In this document: one piece after another, positions 14,817-20,108 of the stretch
Layout: each line of letters starts with the position of its first letter
Position numbering within the stretch: the first letter of the stretch is position 1
Assembly: GCA_002437575.1 (NCBI GenBank)
Contig: DJQK01000117.1
Coordinates: 16,551-36,658, forward strand
DNA length: 20,108 nt
Reading direction: 5' to 3'
Origin: Clostridiales bacterium UBA6388
GTDB taxonomy: Bacteria > Bacillota > Clostridia > Oscillospirales > Oscillospiraceae
The notes under the pieces: generated by a model
Told to the model about the DNA's origin: nothing
The model's input: only the letters and a program-made list of their open reading frames with translations
The model's database searches: none
Translations under genes and position numbers: made by a program

Positions 14817-14936
14817 ATGACGTTCCGTTACACCATTGCAAAGAACAATATGATGATGCGAATGTTATTCTCCCGGGCATATAGTATGGCCAGGTGCTTC
14901 GGTATGCGTTGCTGTTCGCCTGAGAATAACGCTTGA
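14817..14936 (+). CDS. Met-rich 39-residue leader peptide of metQNI
   Basis: A short ORF with an excellent Shine-Dalgarno, GAAGGAGG at 14801-14808, 8 bases before ATG 14817. The 39-codon product contains seven Met including the start: Met12-13-14 then Met16 (14850-14864), Met24 and Met30, plus Cys27, Cys32 and Cys33. It has no similarity I recognise and is basic in its middle. It lies between the promoter and an intrinsic terminator, with its own sequence forming part of alternative RNA pairings, so it looks like a regulatory leader peptide whose translation reports Met (perhaps also Cys) supply. Readings from further upstream in the same frame have no ribosome site. Confidence 0.72.
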   Translation: MTFRYTIAKNNMMMRMLFSRAYSMARCFGMRCCSPENNA

Positions 14937-14986
14937 CAGAGCGTCAAAGCCATTTGCCCGGGAGCTGAATGAGCCCCCGGTTTTTT
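14864..14986 (+). promoter_or_regulatory. Candidate ribosome-mediated attenuator with terminator
   Basis: Three mutually competing pairings are visible. Segment A GTTATTCTC (14864-14872) is perfectly complementary to B GAGAATAAC (14922-14930). Overlapping segment A' CTCCCGGGCA (14870-14879) is perfectly complementary to C TGCCCGGGAG (14955-14964). C is the 5' arm of the terminator CCGGGAGCT/AGCCCCCGG (14958-14966, 14972-14980; one A-C mismatch), followed by six T (14981-14986). A:B lets the terminator form, while A':C would prevent it. The leader peptide's Met run ends exactly where A begins and its stop codon follows B. A further hairpin is possible at about 14931-14950. No S-box or T-box motif is present. 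Confidence 0.65.
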
Positions 14987-15003
14987 CATGCTCAAATTGA
15001 GGA

Positions 15004-15057
15004 GGGCAGCACCGCGCAATTCGTCGGCGAGCCTCGCCGGATCGTGCGGTGCAGCCC
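15004..15057 (+). other. Large stem-loop between attenuator and metQ
   Basis: Outer stem GGGC-A-GCACCGC / GCGGTGC-A-GCCC (15004-15015, 15046-15057) with a symmetric A-A mismatch, an internal loop (9 and 6 bases), and inner stem CGGCGA/TCGCCG (15025-15030, 15034-15039). No T-run follows; an A-rich tract does. It lies within the metQ 5' untranslated region. It could be a processing or stability element or an unrecognised ligand-binding RNA; no known class fits. Confidence 0.55.
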
Positions 15058-15111
15058 TGAAAAGTAAAAAACCCAAACCATCTTCCATGTTTTACAAAAG
15101 GAGTGTTACAA

Positions 15112-16020
15112 ATGAAATCGTATCAGAAAGTTCTCGCGCTGGTTCTGGCGCTTGTATTGAGCCTGTCGCTGGCCGCGTGCGCGTCTAAGTCCACGGAAAC
15201 CGCATCCACCGAAGCTTCGTCCGCCGAAGCTTCGTCCACCGAATCCACATCCGCCGAATCCGCCGCTTCCGAGACGGTCGAAAGCAAGGGCACCATCACC
15301 GTCGCCGCCAGCCCCACGCCGCACGCCGAAATTCTCGCGCAGGCCAAGCCCATTCTCGAGGCCGAAGGCTGGACGCTCGAAGTTACGGAATTCCAGGACT
15401 ATGTACAGCCGAATCTTGTCGTAGAAAGCGGCGAGTTTGACGCCAACTATTTCCAGCACATTCCGTACCTGGAGAACTTCAACAAGGAGCAGGGCACGCA
15501 CCTTGTAAACGCGGGCGGCATCCACTATGAGCCGTTCGGCATCTATCCGGGCACCAAGTCCTCTCTGGATGACATCGCAGATGGCGATACCATCGCCGTT
15601 CCGAACGACACCACGAACGAAGCACGCGCGCTGCTGCTTTTGCAGGACAACGGCATTCTCAAGCTCAAAGACGGCGCGGGCCTGACCGCAACCGTTCTTG
15701 ACATCGAAGAAAACCCCTACAACATCGAAATTCTGGAGCTTGAGGCCGCGCAGGTCCCGCGTGTGAAGGATGAGGTCGCCTACGTCGTTCTCAACGGCAA
15801 CTACGCGCTCGACGCCGGCTTCTCCGTCGCAAAGGATGCTCTGGCGTATGAAAAGTCCGACTCCGACGCAGCCAAGACGTATGTGAACGTCATCGCCGTG
15901 AAGGAAGGCAACGAAAACTCCGAGAAGATCCAGGCGCTGGTCGCGGCGCTCAAGTCCGACACCATCCGCCAGTACATCATCGACACCTATGACGGCGCGG
16001 TCGTTCCCTTCGACGACTAA
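15112..16020 (+). CDS. metQ: MetQ/NlpA-family methionine-binding lipoprotein
   Basis: Extracytoplasmic substrate-binding protein of the D/L-methionine ABC importer, 302 residues. The N-terminal signal has a lipobox L-A-A-C with Cys23 as the lipidation site (to be cleaved by LspA). A Ser/Thr/Glu/Ala-rich linker (about residues 24-58) precedes the binding domain, which opens with T-I-T-V-A-A-S-P-T-P-H-A-E and contains Q-D-Y-V-Q-P-N, F-D-A-N-Y-F-Q-H, and V-L-N-G-N-Y-A, all typical of the family. ATG 15112 has AAAAGGAG upstream. First structural gene of metQNI; a stem-loop follows before metN, which may give more metQ than metNI mRNA. Related NlpA proteins can bind other substrates, but the Met-rich leader supports methionine. 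Confidence 0.93.
   Translation: MKSYQKVLALVLALVLSLSLAACASKSTETASTEASSAEASSTESTSAESAASETVESKGTITVAASPTPHAEILAQAKPILEAEGWTLEVTEFQDYVQPNLVVESGEFDANYFQHIPYLENFNKEQGTHLVNAGGIHYEPFGIYPGTKSSLDDIADGDTIAVPNDTTNEARALLLLQDNGILKLKDGAGLTATVLDIEENPYNIEILELEAAQVPRVKDEVAYVVLNGNYALDAGFSVAKDALAYEKSDSDAAKTYVNVIAVKEGNENSEKIQALVAALKSDTIRQYIIDTYDGAVVPFDD
15205..15264 (+). repeat. Four in-frame 15-bp tandem repeats in the MetQ linker
   Basis: Units at 15205, 15220, 15235 and 15250 follow the pattern TCC-(A/G)CC-GAA-xxx-xxx. They encode S-T-E-A-S, S-A-E-A-S, S-T-E-S-T and S-A-E-S-A. The repeats are codon-phased, so copy-number change alters only the length of the flexible tether between lipid anchor and binding domain. 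Confidence 0.85.
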
Positions 16021-16029
16021 GCTTTCCGC

Positions 16030-16062
16030 ACAGAGCGCACCCGAAATCCGGCTGCGCTCTGT
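16030..16062 (+). terminator. Intercistronic stem-loop between metQ and metN
   Basis: A 10-bp perfect stem ACAGAGCGCA/TGCGCTCTGT (16030-16039, 16053-16062) with a CCG/CGG inner pairing. Only TTTCCC follows, so termination would be partial at best; a 3' stabiliser of metQ mRNA is equally likely. A second small hairpin TGCCGGG/CCCGGCA (16081-16087, 16098-16104) lies just before the metN ribosome site. Confidence 0.6.
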
Positions 16063-16119
16063 TTCCCTGTCCAAAAATATTGCCGGGCTCTTCAACCCCC
16101 GGCAGAAACGAGGAATTTG

Positions 16120-16986
16120 ATGAAACCGGTCATTCGATTAGAGCATATTGAGAAGGTCTTTACCGACGGAAAGGAAGACTTCGAGGCCCTGCGCGACGTG
16201 TCGCTGGAGGTCAACGAGGGCGATATTTTCGGCATCATCGGCCTGTCCGGCGCGGGAAAAAGCACGCTGGTGCGCTGCCTGAACCTTCTGGAGCGGCCGA
16301 CCGCCGGCAAGGTCTATGTCAACGATCAGGACATGATGGCGCTTTCCGATGCGGAAATTCGCCGCTGCCGGCAGAAGATCGGCATGGTCTTCCAGCATTT
16401 CAACCTTCTCATGCAGCGCACGGTGCTCGGCAACGTCTGCTTCCCGCTGGAGATCGTCGGCATGAGCAAAAAGGACGCGAAAAAACGCGCGATGGAGGTT
16501 TTGAAGCTCGTCGGCATCGAGGATAAGGCCAACGCCTACCCCTCGCAGCTCTCCGGCGGCCAGAAGCAGCGCGTCGCGATCGCAAGAGTTCTGGCAAACG
16601 ACCCCGAGATCATCCTCTGCGATGAAGCGACGAGCGCCCTCGACCCCATGACCACCGAATCGATCCTCGCGCTGCTGCAAAAGATCAACCAGACGCAGCA
16701 CATCACCATCGTCGTCATCACGCACGAAATGAAGGTCGTGCAGCAGATCTGCAACCGCGTGGCCGTGCTCGATGAAGGCCGTATTCAGGAGACCGGCTCT
16801 GTCGAAGAGGTCTTCGCGCACCCGCAGACAAGCGCGGCAAAGCGCCTCGTTCTGGCCCGCGCACAGGAAGAAGCGGAGCCCTGCGTGAAGCTGGCGCTTC
16901 CGGAGAACGAAAAAGAGCTCGCGGCGCTGATGGAATACGTCAGGGCGCACGATCTTAAGGTATTGGAGGGTGAAGGAAATGTTTGA
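16120..16986 (+). CDS. metN: MetN methionine ABC transporter ATPase, short C-terminus
   Basis: Cytoplasmic ATPase subunit of the methionine importer, 288 residues. Walker A G41-L-S-G-A-G-K-S-T, Q-loop at Q92, signature L-S-G-G-Q-K-Q (144-150), Walker B I-I-L-C-D-E-A (165-170), and H202 of the switch region are all present, so the motor is intact. Family members such as E. coli MetN (about 343 residues) carry a C-terminal NIL domain that binds methionine and inhibits transport. Here only about 35 residues follow the ATPase core (254-288), resembling the beginning and the final helix-strand of NIL with the middle missing. ATG 16120 follows GAGGAA. The stop overlaps metI by 8 bases. Confidence 0.93.
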   Translation: MKPVIRLEHIEKVFTDGKEDFEALRDVSLEVNEGDIFGIIGLSGAGKSTLVRCLNLLERPTAGKVYVNDQDMMALSDAEIRRCRQKIGMVFQHFNLLMQRTVLGNVCFPLEIVGMSKKDAKKRAMEVLKLVGIEDKANAYPSQLSGGQKQRVAIARVLANDPEIILCDEATSALDPMTTESILALLQKINQTQHITIVVITHEMKVVQQICNRVAVLDEGRIQETGSVEEVFAHPQTSAAKRLVLARAQEEAEPCVKLALPENEKELAALMEYVRAHDLKVLEGEGNV

Positions 16987-17641
16987 GCCCGGCATGGTGC
17001 AGACGCTTTTAGAGGGCATTCGCGACACGTTATATATGGTGCTGGTCTCCACGGCCTTCGGCTATCTTCTGGGGCTGCCGCTCGGCATTCTTCTGTGCCT
17101 CACGGGAGAAAACGGCATCCGCAAAAACCCGGTCATCTACCGCATTTTAGATATCCTCGTGAACCTCATCCGAAGCGTTCCGTTTCTGATTTTGCTGATC
17201 CTCGTCTCGCCGTTTACCAAGTGGCTCGTCGGCAAGAGCTACGGCGCAACGGCGACGGTCGTTTCCCTCGTCATCGCGGCGGCGCCGTTTATCGCGCGTA
17301 TGGTGGAGTCTTCGCTCAACGAAGTCGATCAGGGCGTCATTGAAGCGGCCAAGAGCATGGGCGCAACGGACGGCACGATCATCTGCAAGGTGCTCATCGG
17401 CGAGGCCAGAACGTCTCTTCTCGTCGGCGTGACGATCGCGCTGGGAACGATTTTGGGCTACTCTGCAATGGCGGGCGTGCTCGGCGGCGGCGGTCTCGGC
17501 GATATCGCCATCCGCTACGGCTATTACCGCTGGCAGGCAGACGTCATGTGGGTGACGGTCATCCTGCTCGTCGCCCTCGTGCAGATCTTGCAGGGCGTCG
17601 GTATGCTGCTGTCTAAGAAATTAGACCACAGACGCCACTAA
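16979..17641 (+). CDS. metI: MetI methionine ABC transporter permease
   Basis: A 220-residue inner-membrane permease with five hydrophobic segments and the ABC-coupling E-A-A-K-S-M-G-A motif (about residues 122-129) that contacts MetN. The typical MetI C-terminal segment G-G-G-G-L-G-D-I-A-I-R-Y-G-Y is present. ATG 16979 is preferred (GGAGG at 16965-16969, 9 bases upstream); a GTG at 16970 is too close to it. It overlaps metN by 8 bases, so translation is coupled. Last gene of metQNI. Confidence 0.94.
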   Translation: MFEPGMVQTLLEGIRDTLYMVLVSTAFGYLLGLPLGILLCLTGENGIRKNPVIYRILDILVNLIRSVPFLILLILVSPFTKWLVGKSYGATATVVSLVIAAAPFIARMVESSLNEVDQGVIEAAKSMGATDGTIICKVLIGEARTSLLVGVTIALGTILGYSAMAGVLGGGGLGDIAIRYGYYRWQADVMWVTVILLVALVQILQGVGMLLSKKLDHRRH

Positions 17642-17710
17642 AGCAATGAGCGCGGCTGCCATCCGACAAATCTTGCCTGCGTTTGCAGGGGTCGATATAC
17701 CACCCATTGC

Positions 17711-17814
17711 GTAGGGGTCGATGCCCACATCGACCCAAGGGCACGCACGGATTCGCCGCAGATTTCCGTTAAAACGGTACATCCTGCCGGGACGATGTGG
17801 GCATCGTCCCCTAC
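17711..17814. repeat. MITE-like inverted-repeat element
   Basis: GTAGGGGTCGATGCCCACAT... at 17711-17736 reappears inverted at 17789-17814, with paired substitutions (T to A and A to T) that keep each end self-complementary: GGGTCGATG/CATCGACCC and GGGACGATG/CATCGTCCC. The ~50-bp interior has a CCGTT-AACGG palindrome. A partial direct copy AGGGGTCGAT also precedes it near 17687. No coding capacity. It looks like a small non-autonomous mobile or dispersed repeat inserted between metI and azlC. Confidence 0.7.
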
Positions 17815-17825
17815 AAGAGCAGCCG

Positions 17826-17855
17826 AAGGCCGCCGCATTTGCGGCGGCCTTTTTT
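17826..17855 (+). terminator. Terminator before azlC
   Basis: Perfect 12-bp stem AAGGCCGCCGCA/TGCGGCGGCCTT (17826-17837, 17840-17851) with a very short loop and a run of six T. It ends 18 bases before azlC ATG. It therefore terminates metQNI transcription or, if azlC is read from upstream, acts as a leader terminator. No clear promoter for azlC is visible between metI and the hairpin. Confidence 0.85.
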
Positions 17856-17873
17856 GAAGAAAGGACATCTCCC

Positions 17874-18563
17874 ATGCAGTTCAAAAAAGACGCGTTCCGA
17901 AAGGCGTTCACCGCGTCGATCCCGATTTTTTGCAGTTACCTGTTTCTCGGCATGGCCTACGGCATTTTGATGCAGGAGCACGGCTTTACCTGGCTGCAAT
18001 CGCTTTTGACGAGCGCGGTGGTGTATACGGGCGCGTTTCAGTTCGTACTCATAACCTTCCTGTCAAGCGGCGCGTCGCTTCTGACCATTGCCGTGACCGC
18101 GCTTTTCATGAACAGCCGCCAGAGCTTTTACAGTCTGACGTTTCTAAACGATTTTAAGCAGATGGGAAAGCGCGAGATCTACATGATCCACTCGATGACG
18201 GACGAGACCTACGCCGTCAACTGCACGCTGGAAAGCCTTCCGCCCGAAGAGCGGCGCGAGACGATGTTTTACCTCGCCGTGCTGAGTCAGTTCTATTGGA
18301 CGGCCGCCTCCGCGCTCGGCGGAATGCTCGGACAGATCCTCCCCTTCGACATGATGGGCATCGATTTCTGCATGACGGCGCTTTTTGTGACGATCTTTAT
18401 CGACCAGTGGGAGAAGACGAAGCGTCACGCGCCGGCCCTGATCGGACTTTGTACGGCGATCGCCGCTCTGGCGCTCTTCGGCGCGAACGGCTTCATGCTC
18501 CCGGCGCTGCTGGCCTCGTCCGCCATTTTGATCTACGCGGGAAGAAGGGAGGATCACACATGA
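17874..18563 (+). CDS. azlC: AzlC family branched-chain amino acid exporter, large subunit
   Basis: A 229-residue membrane protein with about six to seven hydrophobic segments. The N-terminal region A-F-T-A-S-I-P-I-F-C-S-Y and the segment N-S-R-Q-S-F-Y-S (about residues 81-88) match AzlC proteins, which with AzlD export branched-chain amino acids or analogues. The D-E-T-Y-A segment (about 107-111) is also family-like. ATG 17874 has GAAAGGAC upstream. Its TGA overlaps the azlD ATG (ATGA). Whether it is coregulated with the adjacent methionine importer is unknown; some AzlCD-type exporters have been linked to other hydrophobic amino acids. Confidence 0.9.
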   Translation: MQFKKDAFRKAFTASIPIFCSYLFLGMAYGILMQEHGFTWLQSLLTSAVVYTGAFQFVLITFLSSGASLLTIAVTALFMNSRQSFYSLTFLNDFKQMGKREIYMIHSMTDETYAVNCTLESLPPEERRETMFYLAVLSQFYWTAASALGGMLGQILPFDMMGIDFCMTALFVTIFIDQWEKTKRHAPALIGLCTAIAALALFGANGFMLPALLASSAILIYAGRREDHT

Positions 18564-18883
18564 GCACCGGCCGGTTCCTTCTGATCATCCTTGTCTCGTT
18601 CGCCTGCACGTTTTTCCTGCGGGCGCTGCCGTTTCTGGCGTTTTCGGGCGAACGGAAAATGCCCTCGTGGATGGAGCGCCTCAGCCACGCGCTGCCGCCG
18701 GCCATTATGGCGGTGCTGGTCGTATACTGCCTCAAGAGCGTGCCGGACGAATGGTACCCCGCGGGGCTGTGCCAGCTGCTGGGCGCTGCCGCAACGGCGC
18801 TCGTGCATAAGTGGAAGCACAACACGTTTCTGAGTATCCTCCTTGGCACGGCGGTTTATATGATCTTGATCCGCGTGCTGTAA
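18560..18883 (+). CDS. azlD: AzlD family branched-chain amino acid exporter, small subunit
   Basis: A 107-residue protein with about four hydrophobic segments. The conserved F-L-R-A-L-P-F block (residues 19-25) and P-P-A-I-M-A-V-L-V-V-Y-C-L (about 46-58) are typical of AzlD. It partners AzlC. ATG 18560 overlaps the azlC stop in ATGA, with GGGAGGA upstream, so the two are made together in fixed ratio. A terminator begins 11 bases after its stop. Confidence 0.9.
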   Translation: MSTGRFLLIILVSFACTFFLRALPFLAFSGERKMPSWMERLSHALPPAIMAVLVVYCLKSVPDEWYPAGLCQLLGAAATALVHKWKHNTFLSILLGTAVYMILIRVL

Positions 18884-18893
18884 AACGGAAAGA

Positions 18894-18923
18894 AAGAGCG
18901 CCGCAGTTTGCGGCGCTCTTTTT
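18894..18923 (+). terminator. Terminator after azlCD
   Basis: A perfect 12-bp stem AAGAGCGCCGCA/TGCGGCGCTCTT (18894-18905, 18909-18920) with a GTT loop and five T (18919-18923). Confidence 0.9.
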
Positions 18924-18986
18924 GCGCCTTTTTGCGCGAAGCGCAAAAAGGCGCCCTGAGACGAATGACCAGTTCGTCTCAGGGCG
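18924..18986. repeat. Two further perfect hairpins directly after the azlCD terminator
   Basis: Stem 2 is GCGCCTTTTTGCGC/GCGCAAAAAGGCGC (18924-18937, 18941-18954; 14 bp, GAA loop). Stem 3 is CGCCCTGAGACGAA/TTCGTCTCAGGGCG (18952-18965, 18973-18986; 14 bp), followed by a T-rich TCTTCTTTC. They share bases 18952-18954, so both cannot be fully paired at once. Stem 3 could be a second terminator; stem 2 has the look of a dispersed palindromic repeat. Confidence 0.75.
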
Positions 18987-19173
18987 TCTTCTTTCAAAAT
19001 ATATGAGGGGAAAATGAAAAAGTTGTATATCGCTTCTTGCATGATTATGATACCAGGCGGTTATTAAAAAACTTAGAGGGAAGATATTAAATATGTATGA
19101 AATCGAATTTTTTTCGAAACGTGTCGTTCAAGAAAGATTCACAAAAAAGTAACAAACTTTTTGTGCAGACCTA
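18987..19173 (+). other. AT-rich intergenic stretch with two tiny ORFs
   Basis: Composition turns markedly AT-rich here compared with both neighbours. ATG 19014-19067 would encode 17 residues after GAGGGG (only 3 bases of spacing). ATG 19093-19152 would encode 19 residues after AGAGGGA. Neither resembles anything I know and both may be chance. An AU-rich stem lies at 19140-19150/19156-19165. The stretch ends at the clpB promoter. Confidence 0.3.
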
Positions 19174-19202
19174 TTGACAAACCGAGGCTTCGGGATTACA
19201 CT
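19174..19202 (+). promoter_or_regulatory. Promoter for clpB
   Basis: -35 TTGACA (19174-19179), a 17-base spacer, -10 TACACT (19197-19202). The predicted start near 19209 is just upstream of the CIRCE operator. Confidence 0.8.
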
Positions 19203-19215
19203 GTAGAAAATTGAG

Positions 19216-19242
19216 TTAGCACTCGAAGGCAGAGAGTGCTAA
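19216..19242 (+). promoter_or_regulatory. CIRCE operator (HrcA-binding site)
   Basis: TTAGCACTC-N9-GAGTGCTAA, an exact match to the CIRCE consensus, between the transcription start and the ribosome site. HrcA bound here represses transcription until heat shock. Confidence 0.96.
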
Positions 19243-19260
19243 AAAGAGTAGGTGAATTGT

Positions 19261-20108
19261 ATGAACGCACAGAAATATACGCAGAAATCGCTTGAGGCCA
19301 TTCAGGCCGCGCAGCAATTGACGATCGAAAATCAGAACCAGCAGATCGAGCAGGTGCATCTGCTCGCCAGCCTTATCCGGCAGGAAAACGGACTTGCGCC
19401 GCAGCTGCTGCGGAAAATGGGCGTGACGGTCGAAAGTCTGGACGCCGCCGTTTTGCAGGAGCTCGGAAAGCTCCCACGCGTGACAGGCTCGGGCCGCGAG
19501 GCAGATAAGTATTATGTGGCAAGAGCGGTCGACGAGGCGCTTTCCCGCGCGGAGAAGATTGCAGACGAGATGAAGGACGATTTTGTCTCTGTCGAGCATC
19601 TGCTGCTGGCCCTCATTGAAACGCCGGACACGACGCTCAAGCGCCTGTTTTCGACGTATAACATTACAAAAGAGCGCTGCCTGCAGGCCTTGCAGTCCGT
19701 TCGCGGCAACCAGCGCGTGACCTCCGATTCCCCCGAGGATACCTATGAGGCGCTCGAAAAGTACGGCACGGATCTTGTCAAGCGTGCACGCGAGCAGAAG
19801 ATGGACCCGGTCATCGGCCGTGACGAGGAAATCCGAAACGTCATCCGGATCTTGTCCCGGAAAACGAAGAATAACCCGGTGCTCATCGGCGAACCCGGCG
19901 TCGGCAAGACGGCCATCGTCGAAGGCCTTGCACAGCGGATCGTCTCGAACGAAGTGCCGAAGGCGTTGCAGGACAAGACGATCTTCTCTCTCGACATGGG
20001 CGCGCTGATCGCGGGCGCAAAGTACAGAGGCGAATTTGAAGAGCGTCTGAAAGCAGTTTTGTCGGAAGTCAAAAAGTCCGAGGGCCGCATCATCCTCTTC
20101 ATCGATGA
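19261..20108 (+). CDS. clpB: ClpB-type AAA+ disaggregase, 5' part only
   Basis: The N-terminal 282 codons of a Hsp100 chaperone that, with DnaK, pulls apart aggregated proteins. The Clp N-domain repeats span about residues 1-145, with Q-V-H-L-L-A-S-L and V-E-H-L-L-L-A-L marking the two repeats. The first AAA+ domain shows D-P-V-I-G-R-D-E-E-I, Walker A G-E-P-G-V-G-K-T (about 216-223), and Y-R-G-E-F-E-E-R-L-K; the window ends inside Walker B (I-I-L-F-I-D). The N-terminal Q-K-S pattern and perfect CIRCE favour ClpB over ClpC, but the middle domain that would decide it lies outside. ATG 19261 follows GTAGGTG. Confidence 0.92.
   Translation, partial: MNAQKYTQKSLEAIQAAQQLTIENQNQQIEQVHLLASLIRQENGLAPQLLRKMGVTVESLDAAVLQELGKLPRVTGSGREADKYYVARAVDEALSRAEKIADEMKDDFVSVEHLLLALIETPDTTLKRLFSTYNITKERCLQALQSVRGNQRVTSDSPEDTYEALEKYGTDLVKRAREQKMDPVIGRDEEIRNVIRILSRKTKNNPVLIGEPGVGKTAIVEGLAQRIVSNEVPKALQDKTIFSLDMGALIAGAKYRGEFEERLKAVLSEVKKSEGRIILFID

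Noticed and set aside
14769..15111. S-box (SAM-I) or other SAM riboswitch, or a Met T-box, upstream of metQ
   Set aside because: None of the recognisable S-box blocks (such as the GAGGGA...CGATGAAACC type core) nor a T-box TGGN-ACC sequence is present; the leader peptide and terminator explain the layout better.
15205..15264. CRISPR-like or selfish tandem repeat
   Set aside because: The units are contiguous, 15 bp, codon-phased and encode a low-complexity lipoprotein linker; there are no spacers.
15106..17052. Long minus-strand open frames opposite metQ and metN
   Set aside because: Both are shadows of well-supported transporter genes with operon structure and ribosome sites on the plus strand.
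17621..17911. Minus-strand open frame over the metI-azlC spacer
   Set aside because: It is produced by the inverted-repeat element and terminator sequence and has no ribosome site or recognisable domain.

Overview
The window looks like chromosomal DNA from a fairly GC-rich member of the Clostridia, most likely a gut Oscillospiraceae/Ruminococcaceae-type Firmicute. This is inferred from a T-box leader, a preQ1-I riboswitch, a perfect CIRCE operator, an ECF-type QueT transporter, DUF2325/DUF3793 genes, strong AGGAGG ribosome sites and TTGACA-17-TATAAT-like promoters. No tRNA, rRNA, CRISPR array, transposase or phage gene is visible.

Layout. 1-1.6 kb: an AEC-family permease and a Nudix hydrolase (+). 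1.6-3.8 kb (-): queT, lspA and an RluD-type pseudouridine synthase, read from a promoter followed by a preQ1-I riboswitch and a terminator. 3.8-6.9 kb (+): a promoter, an Ile-type T-box and ileS, whose frame is broken by three single-C insertions that together restore it. 7.1-8.8 kb (-): mnmA overlapping an Rrf2/IscR-like regulator. 8.8-11.2 kb (-): a P-type cation ATPase. 11.3-12.8 kb (+): DUF2325, DUF3793 and flavodoxin genes, divergent from the ATPase and preceded by two copies of a palindromic motif. 12.9-14.1 kb: a rhodanese-TtcA fusion. 14.1-14.6 kb: a small multidrug export-type membrane protein. 14.7-17.6 kb: metQ-metN-metI behind a Met-rich 39-residue leader peptide and an apparent transcription attenuator. 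17.7-18.9 kb: an inverted-repeat element, then azlC-azlD. 18.9-19.2 kb: three back-to-back hairpins and an AT-rich stretch. 19.2 kb to the end: clpB (cut off) behind a promoter and CIRCE.

The strongest candidate for something undescribed is the metQNI leader (14740-15111). A well-placed Shine-Dalgarno precedes a short ORF with a run of Met codons. That ORF overlaps a segment able to pair either with its own 3' part or with the 5' arm of a downstream terminator. This is the architecture of ribosome-mediated attenuation, in a place where an S-box or Met T-box would be expected in Firmicutes. The MetN encoded there is also short and seems to lack most of the C-terminal NIL domain used for methionine feedback. 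Control of methionine uptake may therefore have moved from protein-level inhibition to the leader RNA; this is an inference.

Several transcription units are tied to tRNA: charging (ileS) and modification (queT, mnmA, ttcA). Structured-RNA control is unusually dense: preQ1-I, T-box, the Met leader and many intergenic palindromes.
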